A stretch of DNA of 64,000 nt, taken from NCBI RefSeq assembly GCF_001940245.1, contig NZ_MJIG01000004.1, positions 434,001 to 498,000 on the forward strand, given 5' to 3'. Position 1 is the stretch's first letter; the number at the start of each line of letters is the position of its first letter. Shown here in pieces: positions 18,692 to 26,294 of the stretch. The notes under the pieces were generated by a model. It had not been told where the DNA came from, searched no databases, and saw only the letters and a program-made list of their open reading frames with translations. Made by a program: the position numbers and the translations under genes. Source of the DNA: Anaerostipes sp. 992a. Its GTDB lineage: Bacteria > Bacillota > Clostridia > Lachnospirales > Lachnospiraceae.

Positions 18692-18755
18692 ATTATATCA
18701 CCAAAGTGATAGCAAATCAACAAGTTGCAAGAAGGTTTATATCACCAAAGCGATA
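18692..18755 (-). promoter_or_regulatory. Promoter with two operator copies for the DUF3990-XRE pair
   Basis: The -10 TATAAT (18692-18697) and -35 TTGATT (18715-18720) are 17 bases apart. The palindrome TATCACCAAAGTGATA (18696-18711) fills the spacer. A second copy, TATCACCAAAGCGATA, lies at 18740-18755, 44 bases upstream, i.e. on the same helix face. Binding at the first site would block RNA polymerase. Confidence 0.75.
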
Positions 18756-18810
18756 CCAAAATTCTCAAATCAGATAAACGAAATCCCTCTTTCATCATAA
18801 ACACTGGCAC

Positions 18811-18885
18811 TCACATCATCCAACGAAGAACCGAATGTCCGCCATAAGCAAGTTTCTGTTCCAACGTCAGCTTCATAAGTTCCTT
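18811..18885 (-). pseudogene. Fragment of phage terminase large subunit
   Basis: In a frame different from the surrounding open frame, the minus strand encodes KELMKLTLEQKLAYGGHSVL then RWMM and a stop. This resembles the conserved C-terminal region of phage terminase large subunits (GGHPVLRWM type). About 25 codons remain. It is fused directly to the Fic scrap. Confidence 0.65.
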
Positions 18886-18887
18886 TA

Positions 18888-18933
18888 TGATTTGAATTGT
18901 ATGTCAAATCAATCTGTGTCTTATGATAAATGC
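18888..18933 (-). repeat. Second copy of the Fic segment
   Basis: Matches 15718-15763 with two mismatches in the same orientation. It forms the junction between the XRE-DUF3990-like part and the terminase scrap. Confidence 0.85.
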
Positions 18934-19471
18934 CCTTCATTCTGTTAGATTCTGCAACTTCTTTCAAAAATTGTCTTTCCAGATAAGACAGTTCTACTTC
19001 ACATTCGATTTTTATTGCATCACAGCCTTTTTGTGTAATTGCAACATATTGCTTACCGAATTCTAGTGCTGATAAGCTATTAATTAATGCTGCATCCGTA
19101 ATATTTCCTTCAATTCCAGATGTTGAACCGTGATACAACAACACTTTTCCATCTTCTAATTCAATGCTTTGTGATGCTAATCTTATCTTTTCCATAACCA
19201 TATCATAAACAGGTATATTATATTCTTTGCACAACTCATACATCTTTGATTGTGCAAGTTTATTCGGAACAGCTCTGCCATTCTCCCAACGATTCACTGT
19301 TGCAAAAGTTACATTTAATAATTCTGCAAATTCCGTTTGGTTCCTATTCAAATTTGAACGAATTTTTTTAATCATGTCAATTAGTAGGAAAAAGGTTCAA
19401 AATATTCTATTGTGTTTTTCTCAATATAAGCATACAATGAGTGTAAGCAGTTTTATTAAAGGAGGAAACAT

Positions 19472-19702
19472 ATGAATAACCATAAGAAAAAAATGATTGC
19501 TCCAATTATCATTACCATACTTTTCGTTCTGTATTATGTGGGTATTACGATTCTACTTCTTACAATAGACGATCTTTCTAGTCTGGTAAAATTTCTGCTT
19601 ATAGTCGTTCCTCTGGCTTTTGCCGGCGTTATGATAGGTGTACTGATTTCACGCATAAAAGAGATAAGGAGTGGAGAAGAAGATGATCTTAGTAAATACT
19701 GA
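19472..19702 (+). CDS. Small membrane protein upstream of YbjQ
   Basis: 76 residues. Two transmembrane helices (about residues 9-31 and 39-60) are followed by the charged tail ISRIKEIRSGEEDDLSKY. AAAGGAGG lies 6 bases before the ATG. It is one of the few plus-strand genes in the first 40 kb. Its 3' end overlaps the ybjQ-like gene, and the pair is a two-gene operon ending in the terminator near 20.04 kb. Function unknown. Confidence 0.8.
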   Translation: MNNHKKKMIAPIIITILFVLYYVGITILLLTIDDLSSLVKFLLIVVPLAFAGVMIGVLISRIKEIRSGEEDDLSKY

Positions 19703-19994
19703 TTACATTTCTGGAAAAGAACTGCGGATGTTAGGTCTCGTAAAGGGCAGCACGATTCAATCAAAGAATTTAGGTAAGGACATTACCCAGGGCTTTAAAA
19801 CACTGGTAGGCGGTGAGCTGAAAGCCTACAATGAAATGATGAACGATGCAAGAGCTCTAGCAACCAAACGTATGGTAGAAGAAGCCGAATCACTGGGCGC
19901 TGATGCTATCGTAAATGTCCGTTATGCTTCCGCCGCTGTTATGCAAGGAGCCGCCGAGGTCATGGCATACGGAACTGCCGTAAAATTTCTGTAA
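19683..19994 (+). CDS. YbjQ/UPF0145 family protein
   Basis: 103 residues from ATG 19683 (MILVNTDYISGKEL), with GGAG 6 bases upstream; the GTG at 19671 overlaps that site. The VKGSTIQSKNLGKDI and ADAIVNVRYA segments are diagnostic of the YbjQ (UPF0145) family, a small pentameric fold sometimes called a heavy-metal-binding domain, without proven function. It overlaps the membrane protein gene by 20 bases. Confidence 0.85.
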   Translation: MILVNTDYISGKELRMLGLVKGSTIQSKNLGKDITQGFKTLVGGELKAYNEMMNDARALATKRMVEEAESLGADAIVNVRYASAAVMQGAAEVMAYGTAVKFL

Positions 19995-20030
19995 ACAATG
20001 AAAAATTTTTTTAATTCAGAAACTCTACCC

Positions 20031-20054
20031 GACCTATCCTTTTGGGGATAGGTC
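20031..20054 (+). terminator. Terminator after ybjQ-like gene
   Basis: GACCTATCC and GGATAGGTC form a 9-bp stem with a 6-base loop. The A/T-rich flanks on both sides could serve both converging operons. Confidence 0.65.
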
Positions 20055-20061
20055 GTTTCTC

Positions 20062-20457
20062 TCAGTTTCTCCCCAAATACTCCTCAATCTTCCCAATCAA
20101 TCCTTCATCAGCAGGCAACCAATCCACACTATCCAATGTCTCTTTGGTTAACCACTTGGCTGCTTCATGCTCTTTTAAAATCAAATCACCAGATTTCATC
20201 TTACAGATAAAGCATTCCATAGATAAATGAAACTTTGGATAGTCATATTCCACCGTATCCAATAATTCAAGGACTTCAATTTCGGTATCCAGTTCTTCTT
20301 TGATTTCTCTCACTAACGCATCTTCTGGTGTTTCATTGGCTTCGACTTTTCCACCAGGGAATTCCCATCCATCTTTAAATTCACCATAACCACGCTGTGT
20401 TGCAAACACGTTGCCATTCTCAATGATAATGGCGGCTACTACTTTTATTGTTTTCAT
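20062..20457 (-). CDS. NUDIX hydrolase, MutT-like
   Basis: 131 residues from ATG 20457 (GGAG 6 bases upstream). It has a complete Nudix box, GKVEANETPEDALVREIKEEL, i.e. Gx5Ex7REUxEExGU-type. Size and opening (MKTIKVVAAIII) match MutT/8-oxo-dGTP pyrophosphatases. It starts 9 bases after the stop of the PLD-helicase-DUF3427 gene, so they are co-transcribed. In that setting it may remove a nucleotide product or signal rather than act in general repair (inference). Confidence 0.88.
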   Translation of the reverse strand: MKTIKVVAAIIIENGNVFATQRGYGEFKDGWEFPGGKVEANETPEDALVREIKEELDTEIEVLELLDTVEYDYPKFHLSMECFICKMKSGDLILKEHEAAKWLTKETLDSVDWLPADEGLIGKIEEYLGRN

Positions 20458-20466
20458 ACTCATCTC

Positions 20467-23424
20467 CTATACACTACATTGCAAATAGTTTAATAAATCT
20501 TCTCTTACTTCATGATGCATCCTTGCTTTCATTTTTGTGATTTCACGCATTTTCCCATTATTGTCCTTTTTCTTACCAGGCTTTGCTTCTACAACATCAA
20601 ACAATCCCATATAATAAAAATCAGAACCTTCAGAATCACTTTTCTTCACAAAAAGATGCCTACGCTTGGCAGTTAAAACTTCTTTTGTATATCCGCTATC
20701 AATACCTCTTCCAATTTGGGTATCCCACATAAATATCTGATTGTCTATGAATTCATCTGCATAATCCGGTTTTCCTTCCAGATATTCCTTTCCAGATGTA
20801 TCTTCCTTTTTGTGATATGTTACAAATATGCACGCATCTTCTCCAATTCTTTTCATTCCATACATAGTTGAAGATAGATCTCGTTTACAATTCAACAATT
20901 GGCATACATCTCTACGTGAATATTTTTCATACAATACAAACTCATTTTCCTCTGTTTTTCCTTTATACATGTCATGCAGTCTTGCTCTCGAAATTTTTAT
21001 AAGATCATAGATGTATGAATAAAAAACAGGATGTGATAATCTTTCATAAAAGTTTGCCATTCTGCGAATCATTCCAGAATTACTATTTTGTACCATTTCA
21101 ATTTGAATATATTTGGCTTCTTCTGCATCTTTACTAACAAACATTCCTTTCAAATTTGAAATTGCCGATTCTATCTCATAATCATTGACATCCGTTTCAT
21201 ATTCTACCGCAATTTTCTGCATCAAAGATGATTTATTGATCTCGTCTTTGTCAATAAGTTCTGATAAAAGCTCCGTTTCATGAGGACGTTTTCCTCTAGC
21301 AACAACCTTTGATACGTATTCCAAATTCAATAATTCTTTTTCTGATAACTCTTCCGTACAACTATTACAATCGACACATTTTAAGAATTGATAATATGTT
21401 TTATAGTGATCCAATATTACCAACGGATCAACTTCTCCATTTTCATAAAAATCAATCAACATAGGAGTTCTTCCTAAACGATATTTAAGATCCCAATAGC
21501 TCTTTCTAATAATCTCTTTTATTCCTTTGATTTTATCAATTGATTTAAAAATTCTACTTTTTGCAATTTCATCAAAATGAATGGTTGATGCTCCCGGAAT
21601 CACTCTACATCCTTCCATTACATAACGACGCATATTATCCCGATTATAGCTTCTATCTCCAGATAATGCCACTGGAACCATAAAATTATTTTGATAATTT
21701 CCAATAAAATCTAAAATAACAACATATTCTTTACCTTCTGCTTTTCTAAGTCCACGTCCTAACTGCTGAATAAAAACAATAGGAGATTTTGTCGCCCTAA
21801 GCATAATAACCTGATTGATCTCAGGCACGTCTACTCCTTCCGAAAAGATATCCACCGAAATAATATAATCCAGTGCATCTTCGCCCTCATCACCAGCCAG
21901 TCGCTCAATGGCTGCTGCCCTTGCTTCTTCTGAATCACTTCCACTTAGAACCAGCGTCCGCCATCCATTCAAATTGAACTTTCTGGATAATTCCTTCGCT
22001 TCATCAATGCGACTGCAGAAAATGAGTCCTTTGACCCGCTCACCGCTATGTCCAAAGAATTCTGCCTGCTTCATCACATTGGATACACGCTCATCTGAAG
22101 TTAAATATCGAAAACTCTCAACCTTTGCTTCCTTGGATTTTCCCGCATCCGTAATCATTTCCAAATCCGTTATTCCAAAGTAATGAAATGGACAGAGTAA
22201 ATCCTCTTCCATTGCATCCTGCAAACGAATCTCATATGCAATTTGATGATTGAAAATCTCATAAATGTTTCTGCCTTCTAAATTGTCATCTCGCTTATCC
22301 GGCGTAGCAGTCATTCCAAGCCATAGCTGCGGAGTAAAATAATCCATTACCTTTTTATAGCTGTTTGCCGCACTATGATGCGCTTCATCAATGACAATTG
22401 CATCAAATGCTGTTGGCGTATATTTCTCCAGTGTCTCTTCTTTACTCAACGTCTGAACAGTAGCAAATACGAAATCCGCATCATAATTCTGGTATTTTCC
22501 AGTAACCATACCCAGAGAAACCTTCCCGCCAAATACCTTACGGTAAGACTTCATTGCCTGCTTTGCAATCTGGTTACGATGAACCAAAAACAGTACTCGT
22601 CCAAATCCTAATTCTCGCATGGCAAATGCCGATGCATAGGTCTTTCCAGTCCCAGTTGCAGAAATCAACAACGCTTTATCTTCTCCTGCATCATAAATCT
22701 TTTGCAAATTATTGATAAAACCAACCTGCATGGAGTTTGGCTGTAAACGATACACATCCAGTGAAGGAACTTCTGACTGGCGTGCCATTTCTTTTTGCTT
22801 TTGAATAATCTTATTCCTTGTATAAAGATCCGTATATGATTCAATAAACTGTTCAAATGGCAACGCCTGTTTCGCATTCCATAGCTGATCGAATTCAGAT
22901 ACTACATTCTGCGTATACTCTCCTTGTTCCGTTGAAACAATTTTTGTATTCCACTCACAATTGGTTGTAAGTGCACTCAAGGTCACGTTAGAACTCCCTA
23001 TGATGATACGATACAATTCTTCTTTTCGAAAAATATATCCCTTCGTATGAAATCCTTCCTTTTCATTTTCAGTTATGTACATTTTTATTTCAATATTATT
23101 GAATTTCGCAAGCATACGAAGTGCTTCTGGATCGCTGAAAGTTAAATAATCCGTTGTTAGAATTTTTCCCGGAATCCCACTCCTTTCTAACTCCTTCAAT
23201 GTCTGAAGAAGCGGAGTGATTCCTCCCTTCGTCATAAACGCCACACTGATACAAAATTCTTCACATGACAAAAGCTCATCCTCAATGGATGAGATTACCT
23301 TGCGCCCTTCCTTATAGTTGTTCGATACAAACTGTGGTCGATAAGCCAAATTTGATGAAACATTTTGATTTATAAATGCGGTTGTTAATCCTTGTTTTAG
23401 CTCGACTATTTTCTCTTGCTTCAT
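20467..23424 (-). CDS. PLD-like nuclease/SF2 helicase with DUF3427 C-terminus
   Basis: 985 residues. The N-terminal ~200 residues are a phospholipase D-type nuclease domain (FHTKGYIF and IIIGSSNVTLSALTTN, the HxK..S.N pattern). An SF2 helicase follows: Walker A SATGTGKTYA, VIDEAHHSAANSY, MTATP, and motif VI IQQLGRGLRK. The C-terminal ~350 residues fit DUF3427 (LGRTPMLIDFYENGEVDP). PLD plus helicase suggests DNA processing or defence. The start has AGGTGATAATAA before ATG. It is followed at 9 bases by a NUDIX gene. Confidence 0.88.
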   Translation of the reverse strand: MKQEKIVELKQGLTTAFINQNVSSNLAYRPQFVSNNYKEGRKVISSIEDELLSCEEFCISVAFMTKGGITPLLQTLKELERSGIPGKILTTDYLTFSDPEALRMLAKFNNIEIKMYITENEKEGFHTKGYIFRKEELYRIIIGSSNVTLSALTTNCEWNTKIVSTEQGEYTQNVVSEFDQLWNAKQALPFEQFIESYTDLYTRNKIIQKQKEMARQSEVPSLDVYRLQPNSMQVGFINNLQKIYDAGEDKALLISATGTGKTYASAFAMRELGFGRVLFLVHRNQIAKQAMKSYRKVFGGKVSLGMVTGKYQNYDADFVFATVQTLSKEETLEKYTPTAFDAIVIDEAHHSAANSYKKVMDYFTPQLWLGMTATPDKRDDNLEGRNIYEIFNHQIAYEIRLQDAMEEDLLCPFHYFGITDLEMITDAGKSKEAKVESFRYLTSDERVSNVMKQAEFFGHSGERVKGLIFCSRIDEAKELSRKFNLNGWRTLVLSGSDSEEARAAAIERLAGDEGEDALDYIISVDIFSEGVDVPEINQVIMLRATKSPIVFIQQLGRGLRKAEGKEYVVILDFIGNYQNNFMVPVALSGDRSYNRDNMRRYVMEGCRVIPGASTIHFDEIAKSRIFKSIDKIKGIKEIIRKSYWDLKYRLGRTPMLIDFYENGEVDPLVILDHYKTYYQFLKCVDCNSCTEELSEKELLNLEYVSKVVARGKRPHETELLSELIDKDEINKSSLMQKIAVEYETDVNDYEIESAISNLKGMFVSKDAEEAKYIQIEMVQNSNSGMIRRMANFYERLSHPVFYSYIYDLIKISRARLHDMYKGKTEENEFVLYEKYSRRDVCQLLNCKRDLSSTMYGMKRIGEDACIFVTYHKKEDTSGKEYLEGKPDYADEFIDNQIFMWDTQIGRGIDSGYTKEVLTAKRRHLFVKKSDSEGSDFYYMGLFDVVEAKPGKKKDNNGKMREITKMKARMHHEVREDLLNYLQCSV

Positions 23425-23469
23425 TTATTATCACCTAACATTCGTTTTTTTCTTATGAATTTATTATGT

Positions 23470-23590
23470 TCAAAACATCCATATCTCATAACCCTGCTTT
23501 CTGGCTGAATCATACACTGGACGCATATTTTTCTCTAATATTTTATCATCTATGCTAACTAATCGCAATGGAAGACGCTCTTTTCCTCCC
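23470..23590 (-). pseudogene. C-terminal scrap of an unidentified protein
   Basis: A short frame ending RPVYDSARKQGYEIWMF and stop, preceded by ERLPLRLVSIDDKILEKN. It reads like a real protein tail but has no usable start. It lies between the PLD-helicase gene and the nuclease gene. I do not recognise the source. Confidence 0.35.
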
Positions 23591-23607
23591 GTTTTATTAC
23601 AAAAGAA

Positions 23608-23631
23608 AAGCACCGGATTTCTCCAATGCTT
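23608..23631 (-). terminator. Terminator of the three-gene cassette
   Basis: A GC-containing stem (AAGCATTGGA with TCCGGTGCTT) is followed by TTCTTTT on the minus strand. It overlaps the stop codon of the nuclease gene. Confidence 0.65.
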
Positions 23632-24382
23632 ACTTATAATCTGTCAATATAGTTTTTATTTCTTCTTCAGCCTCATGCTTATTATCTGTTATAAACCTTG
23701 TATAATCGGAAGCCAATTGCATTTCCATTTTTTTGGCTTTTATTAGATCAAAAAATGTAGTTCCCTCTAACATTTTTTCATAATCTTCTAAAGTAAATGT
23801 AAGAATAAAAAAATCTCTCCCCTTGGAATTTTCAACCATTCTCAGAACTTTTGTAAGTCCATATGCATCTTTATAGCCTTCTGAATCACCAGTAAGACCC
23901 TTTTGCGTAAATACAACACCAAATGGTATTCCGGTTACAGACAATAAGCTATAAAACTTTCCAACATATGTCACACCCAGATTTGATTGGTAATTTTTGC
24001 ATTCTCCCAAAAATAAATCCTGACCAATCGGAATTAATTCTCTTGATAGGTTAAAAGACTTAATAGCCTGCTTTCCACGATCAGACAATACAATGACTTC
24101 ATCTATCTCATTAGTTCCAGTATGCACATTTTTATATATTTCAAAAAAATATGTCTTACGTATAATGAAATCAACCAGATTTTCCAACCGATCGCCCTTA
24201 TCCTTTGCGGTTTCCTTGCTTCTATCAAATGGCTTTTTTAATTCATCCAACAATATTCTAAATTCATTCTTATCATTTTCTGTCCAGGTAATGAAGCCGT
24301 TAAATTTAGCTATTGGATCTTGGACGATTTGATCAAGATAGGAACGAAGATCAAGCGCCGGCACTTCTTGATTATTACTCAT
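23630..24382 (-). CDS. PD-(D/E)XK-type restriction endonuclease-like protein
   Basis: 250 residues. The central part has the nuclease pattern: KGDRLENLVDFII (Glu on a helix), then GTNEIDEVIVL (Asp after a beta strand), then LFLGECKNY (E-x-K), as in Mrr-like restriction enzymes. Flanking segments are helical. The start overlaps the stop of the wHTH/zinc-ribbon gene by 4 bases, making it the last gene of a coupled three-gene unit. The likely role is cutting foreign DNA, with the other two proteins providing recognition or control (inference). No methylase accompanies it. Confidence 0.7.
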   Translation of the reverse strand: MSNNQEVPALDLRSYLDQIVQDPIAKFNGFITWTENDKNEFRILLDELKKPFDRSKETAKDKGDRLENLVDFIIRKTYFFEIYKNVHTGTNEIDEVIVLSDRGKQAIKSFNLSRELIPIGQDLFLGECKNYQSNLGVTYVGKFYSLLSVTGIPFGVVFTQKGLTGDSEGYKDAYGLTKVLRMVENSKGRDFFILTFTLEDYEKMLEGTTFFDLIKAKKMEMQLASDYTRFITDNKHEAEEEIKTILTDYK

Positions 24383-24747
24383 ATATTCACTACCTTATAC
24401 AACACTATAATGTTCTCTTCTATAGACATATGTTTGCCACAAAAATCACAATACATATCCGGATTAAATTCTTCCAACGATTCTAGAAAAATCCCCTTAC
24501 TTCTGTTGCAATCAAAACAGTATACCTCGTATAAGTTTTTCAGAAGCCCTTGCTTCTTCAGTTCTTCCAGCATTTCATAAGCAACTTTTATGTCTACAGC
24601 TAATTTTGACTTAAGATGCCCCGGATATACATAATCTCCTATCTTCAGCGCAGAAAAAAACTCTTCACACTTTTTCTCTTGATATGGTGTCAGCTGATGT
24701 TGCAGCTCTAAGATCTTTATAGCATCGCATAATGTATTCTTTGACAC
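24379..24747 (-). CDS. Winged-helix/zinc-ribbon protein of the three-gene cassette
   Basis: 122 residues if it starts at GTG 24747 (GGAGAGGAG about 10 bases upstream). The N-terminal ~75 residues look like a winged helix (PGHLKSKLAVDIKVAYEMLE). The C-terminal part has a four-cysteine zinc ribbon: YCFDCNRSKG then DMYCDFCGKH. It overlaps the upstream gene by 83 bases and the nuclease gene by 4. It is plausibly the DNA-binding or adaptor component. Unidentified family. Confidence 0.65.
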   Translation of the reverse strand: MSKNTLCDAIKILELQHQLTPYQEKKCEEFFSALKIGDYVYPGHLKSKLAVDIKVAYEMLEELKKQGLLKNLYEVYCFDCNRSKGIFLESLEEFNPDMYCDFCGKHMSIEENIIVLYKVVNI

Positions 24748-25621
24748 TGCTCATCATCTCCTCTCCAACCAATTCTCCATAAAGCATAAATAAGCTATAC
24801 TCTGTGTCTTTATAATTATGTGTGATACCAAATTTTATTCCCGATTCATCCATTCTGATTTTCACAAGCGGCATATCGGATTTTATTTCTATTTCTCGTC
24901 TAAATGCTTGAAGCTTTTCTCTTATCTCCTTAGTGTTATTGTCACGATCAAACAATTCTTTTTGCTCTTCAATGAACGTATCTAATTCACCAAGGATAGG
25001 AATTATACTAGCCTCATCTTCATACGCTTCCAAATAAGCAGTTGTTCCATTTCTTGTCATGCGCTGAGCAACAATTGTAATGTCGTCACGCTCAGACTTC
25101 ATAAAGTCAACCACAGCCTTGAAATCAATATCTGAGATTTCCAAATATATATTTTCCTTCAAATAAGTTAATATTGTTTCAATCTTGTCTTTATAGTATG
25201 TATGTGAATTTTTATAGGCTATTCCGACACGATCAAACCTAATCTCCAGAATCTGATTTTCCTTGTCAATTACAGCTAACATTACGTATTTTATCGTATT
25301 ACCTGTATCGTTCTGGAGCATATATGTAAATTTTAGGAAAATTAACTCTCCAAGTAAGTAGATTGTTGGTTTTTCTGGGTCATCGATTGGTTTATGACCT
25401 TTCTTATCAAAGACATTAACTTTCTCAGCTTTAACCATTTCTTCTATCTTTTCAATCTTAAGATCAGAATACTTAAAATAGCAGAAATGACGATATGGCT
25501 TTTTATACTCATATTCCTCAATCATCGCTAAAATGCTCTCGGAATCAAGAATATGCTTAAACTTATCATCAATGGTCTCATCATCAGAAACGTCAATACA
25601 ATCGGTGAAATTCAAAGTCAT
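24665..25621 (-). CDS. Hypothetical first protein of the three-gene cassette
   Basis: 318 residues from ATG 25621 (AGAGG just upstream). The frame is open further, to a GTG at 25684. Alternating beta and helix segments are visible (TIYLLGELIFLKFTYML, KYVMLAVIDKENQILEIRF, PLVKIRMDESGIKFGI), with no membrane segment and no motif I recognise. The long 83-base overlap with the next gene is unusual and implies that the two are translated as a unit. It may be a sensor subunit for the PD-(D/E)XK nuclease (inference). An upstream GGGAGGTG precedes a short frame that joins this one only by a -1 shift. Confidence 0.6.
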   Translation of the reverse strand: MTLNFTDCIDVSDDETIDDKFKHILDSESILAMIEEYEYKKPYRHFCYFKYSDLKIEKIEEMVKAEKVNVFDKKGHKPIDDPEKPTIYLLGELIFLKFTYMLQNDTGNTIKYVMLAVIDKENQILEIRFDRVGIAYKNSHTYYKDKIETILTYLKENIYLEISDIDFKAVVDFMKSERDDITIVAQRMTRNGTTAYLEAYEDEASIIPILGELDTFIEEQKELFDRDNNTKEIREKLQAFRREIEIKSDMPLVKIRMDESGIKFGITHNYKDTEYSLFMLYGELVGEEMMSSVKEYIMRCYKDLRAATSADTISREKV

Positions 25622-25808
25622 CTGACCTCTATGTTTCTTATTGTTTATAATCAATCCGTCATTTACAGCTTGCTTCAGAATCACCTTTTTGGTGTACGAT
25701 GGATAAATACAAGTATAGTGCTTTTAAATACTCCCTTATCCAAAATTATCTCGTCACCTCCCATATGTCTATAATTGGTTATAGTATACCACGGTATAAG
25801 AAAAATTA

Positions 25809-25970
25809 CTATTGATTTTTTGTGAATTTTATGGTAGCACACGCTTCTCTTAAGCGATGTTCTAAAACATCTCCATGGAAAAAATCCAGGTTACTCACTT
25901 CCTCTGAATTACTGTCGATTTCCTTCTCCAGAGATGCCAGATTCTTATAGATATCTCTCTGGAATTTCAT
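25809..25970 (-). CDS. 53-residue hypothetical protein in a scar region
   Basis: ATG 25970 overlaps a TGA (ATGA) that ends a short upstream frame. The product MKFQRDIYKNLASLEKEIDS followed by an acidic and helical part is protein-like but unrecognised, and may be the tail of a larger lost gene. Low confidence that it is expressed. Confidence 0.35.
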   Translation of the reverse strand: MKFQRDIYKNLASLEKEIDSNSEEVSNLDFFHGDVLEHRLREACATIKFTKNQ

Positions 25971-26041
25971 CCGGTAGATCCTTGAAATGGCTCCGATGCC
26001 TTAAATGGTACCTGCTTTCCGTCTGCACTTCCCGATTCTCC

Positions 26042-26230
26042 TCATTGGTCTAACTGGAAATTCTCCATCTCACCATTTGCCGAAAGTGAGATCGAAACCG
26101 CCCCAGGAAGTGCCACTGGAACATCATAGGTTACCGCCCCATTTTCCCCGGTTTTCAACATCGCGTAATGTGCATTTTTCAGATTGCCTCCATAATAAAA
26201 AGTGAGGTTATTTACGTGGATCTGTGCCAT
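26042..26230 (-). pseudogene. Chimera of ABC-F N-terminus and phage major tail protein
   Basis: A 62-codon frame with a good GGAGG site. The first ~13 residues (MAQIHVNNLTFYY) are the typical start of ABC-F ribosomal-protection proteins. Immediately after, LKNAHYAMLKTGENGAVTYD and VPVALPGAVSISLSANGE resemble the N-terminus of a phage major tail protein. The fusion then hits a stop. It is almost certainly a deletion scar. Confidence 0.6.
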
Positions 26231-26294
26231 ACACAGCCTCCTTACCTGCATTGCCAAAGGAGCCTATTCCCGTAAACAACCTCATCTGATTTTT

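Larger units (their letters stand above)
18770..19375 (-). pseudogene. Mosaic remnant: XRE-DUF3990-like N-part fused to Fic and terminase scraps
   Basis: An open frame of 201 codons. Residues 1-~60 are an XRE helix-turn-helix (NRNQTEFAELLNVTFATVNR). At ~80, LLYHGSTSGIEG looks like the opening of a DUF3990 domain, but the GFY-containing part is missing. Residues ~145-160 (IYHKTQIDLTYNSNH) are the Fic fragment also found at 15.7 kb. The tail is an out-of-frame phage terminase scrap. The product is unlikely to be functional, although the HTH could still bind DNA. Confidence 0.7.

Noticed and set aside
24665-25684. Kiwa KwaB (DUF4868) identity for the first cassette gene
   Set aside because: Size is similar, but I see no KwaA-like membrane partner and no convincing motif match.
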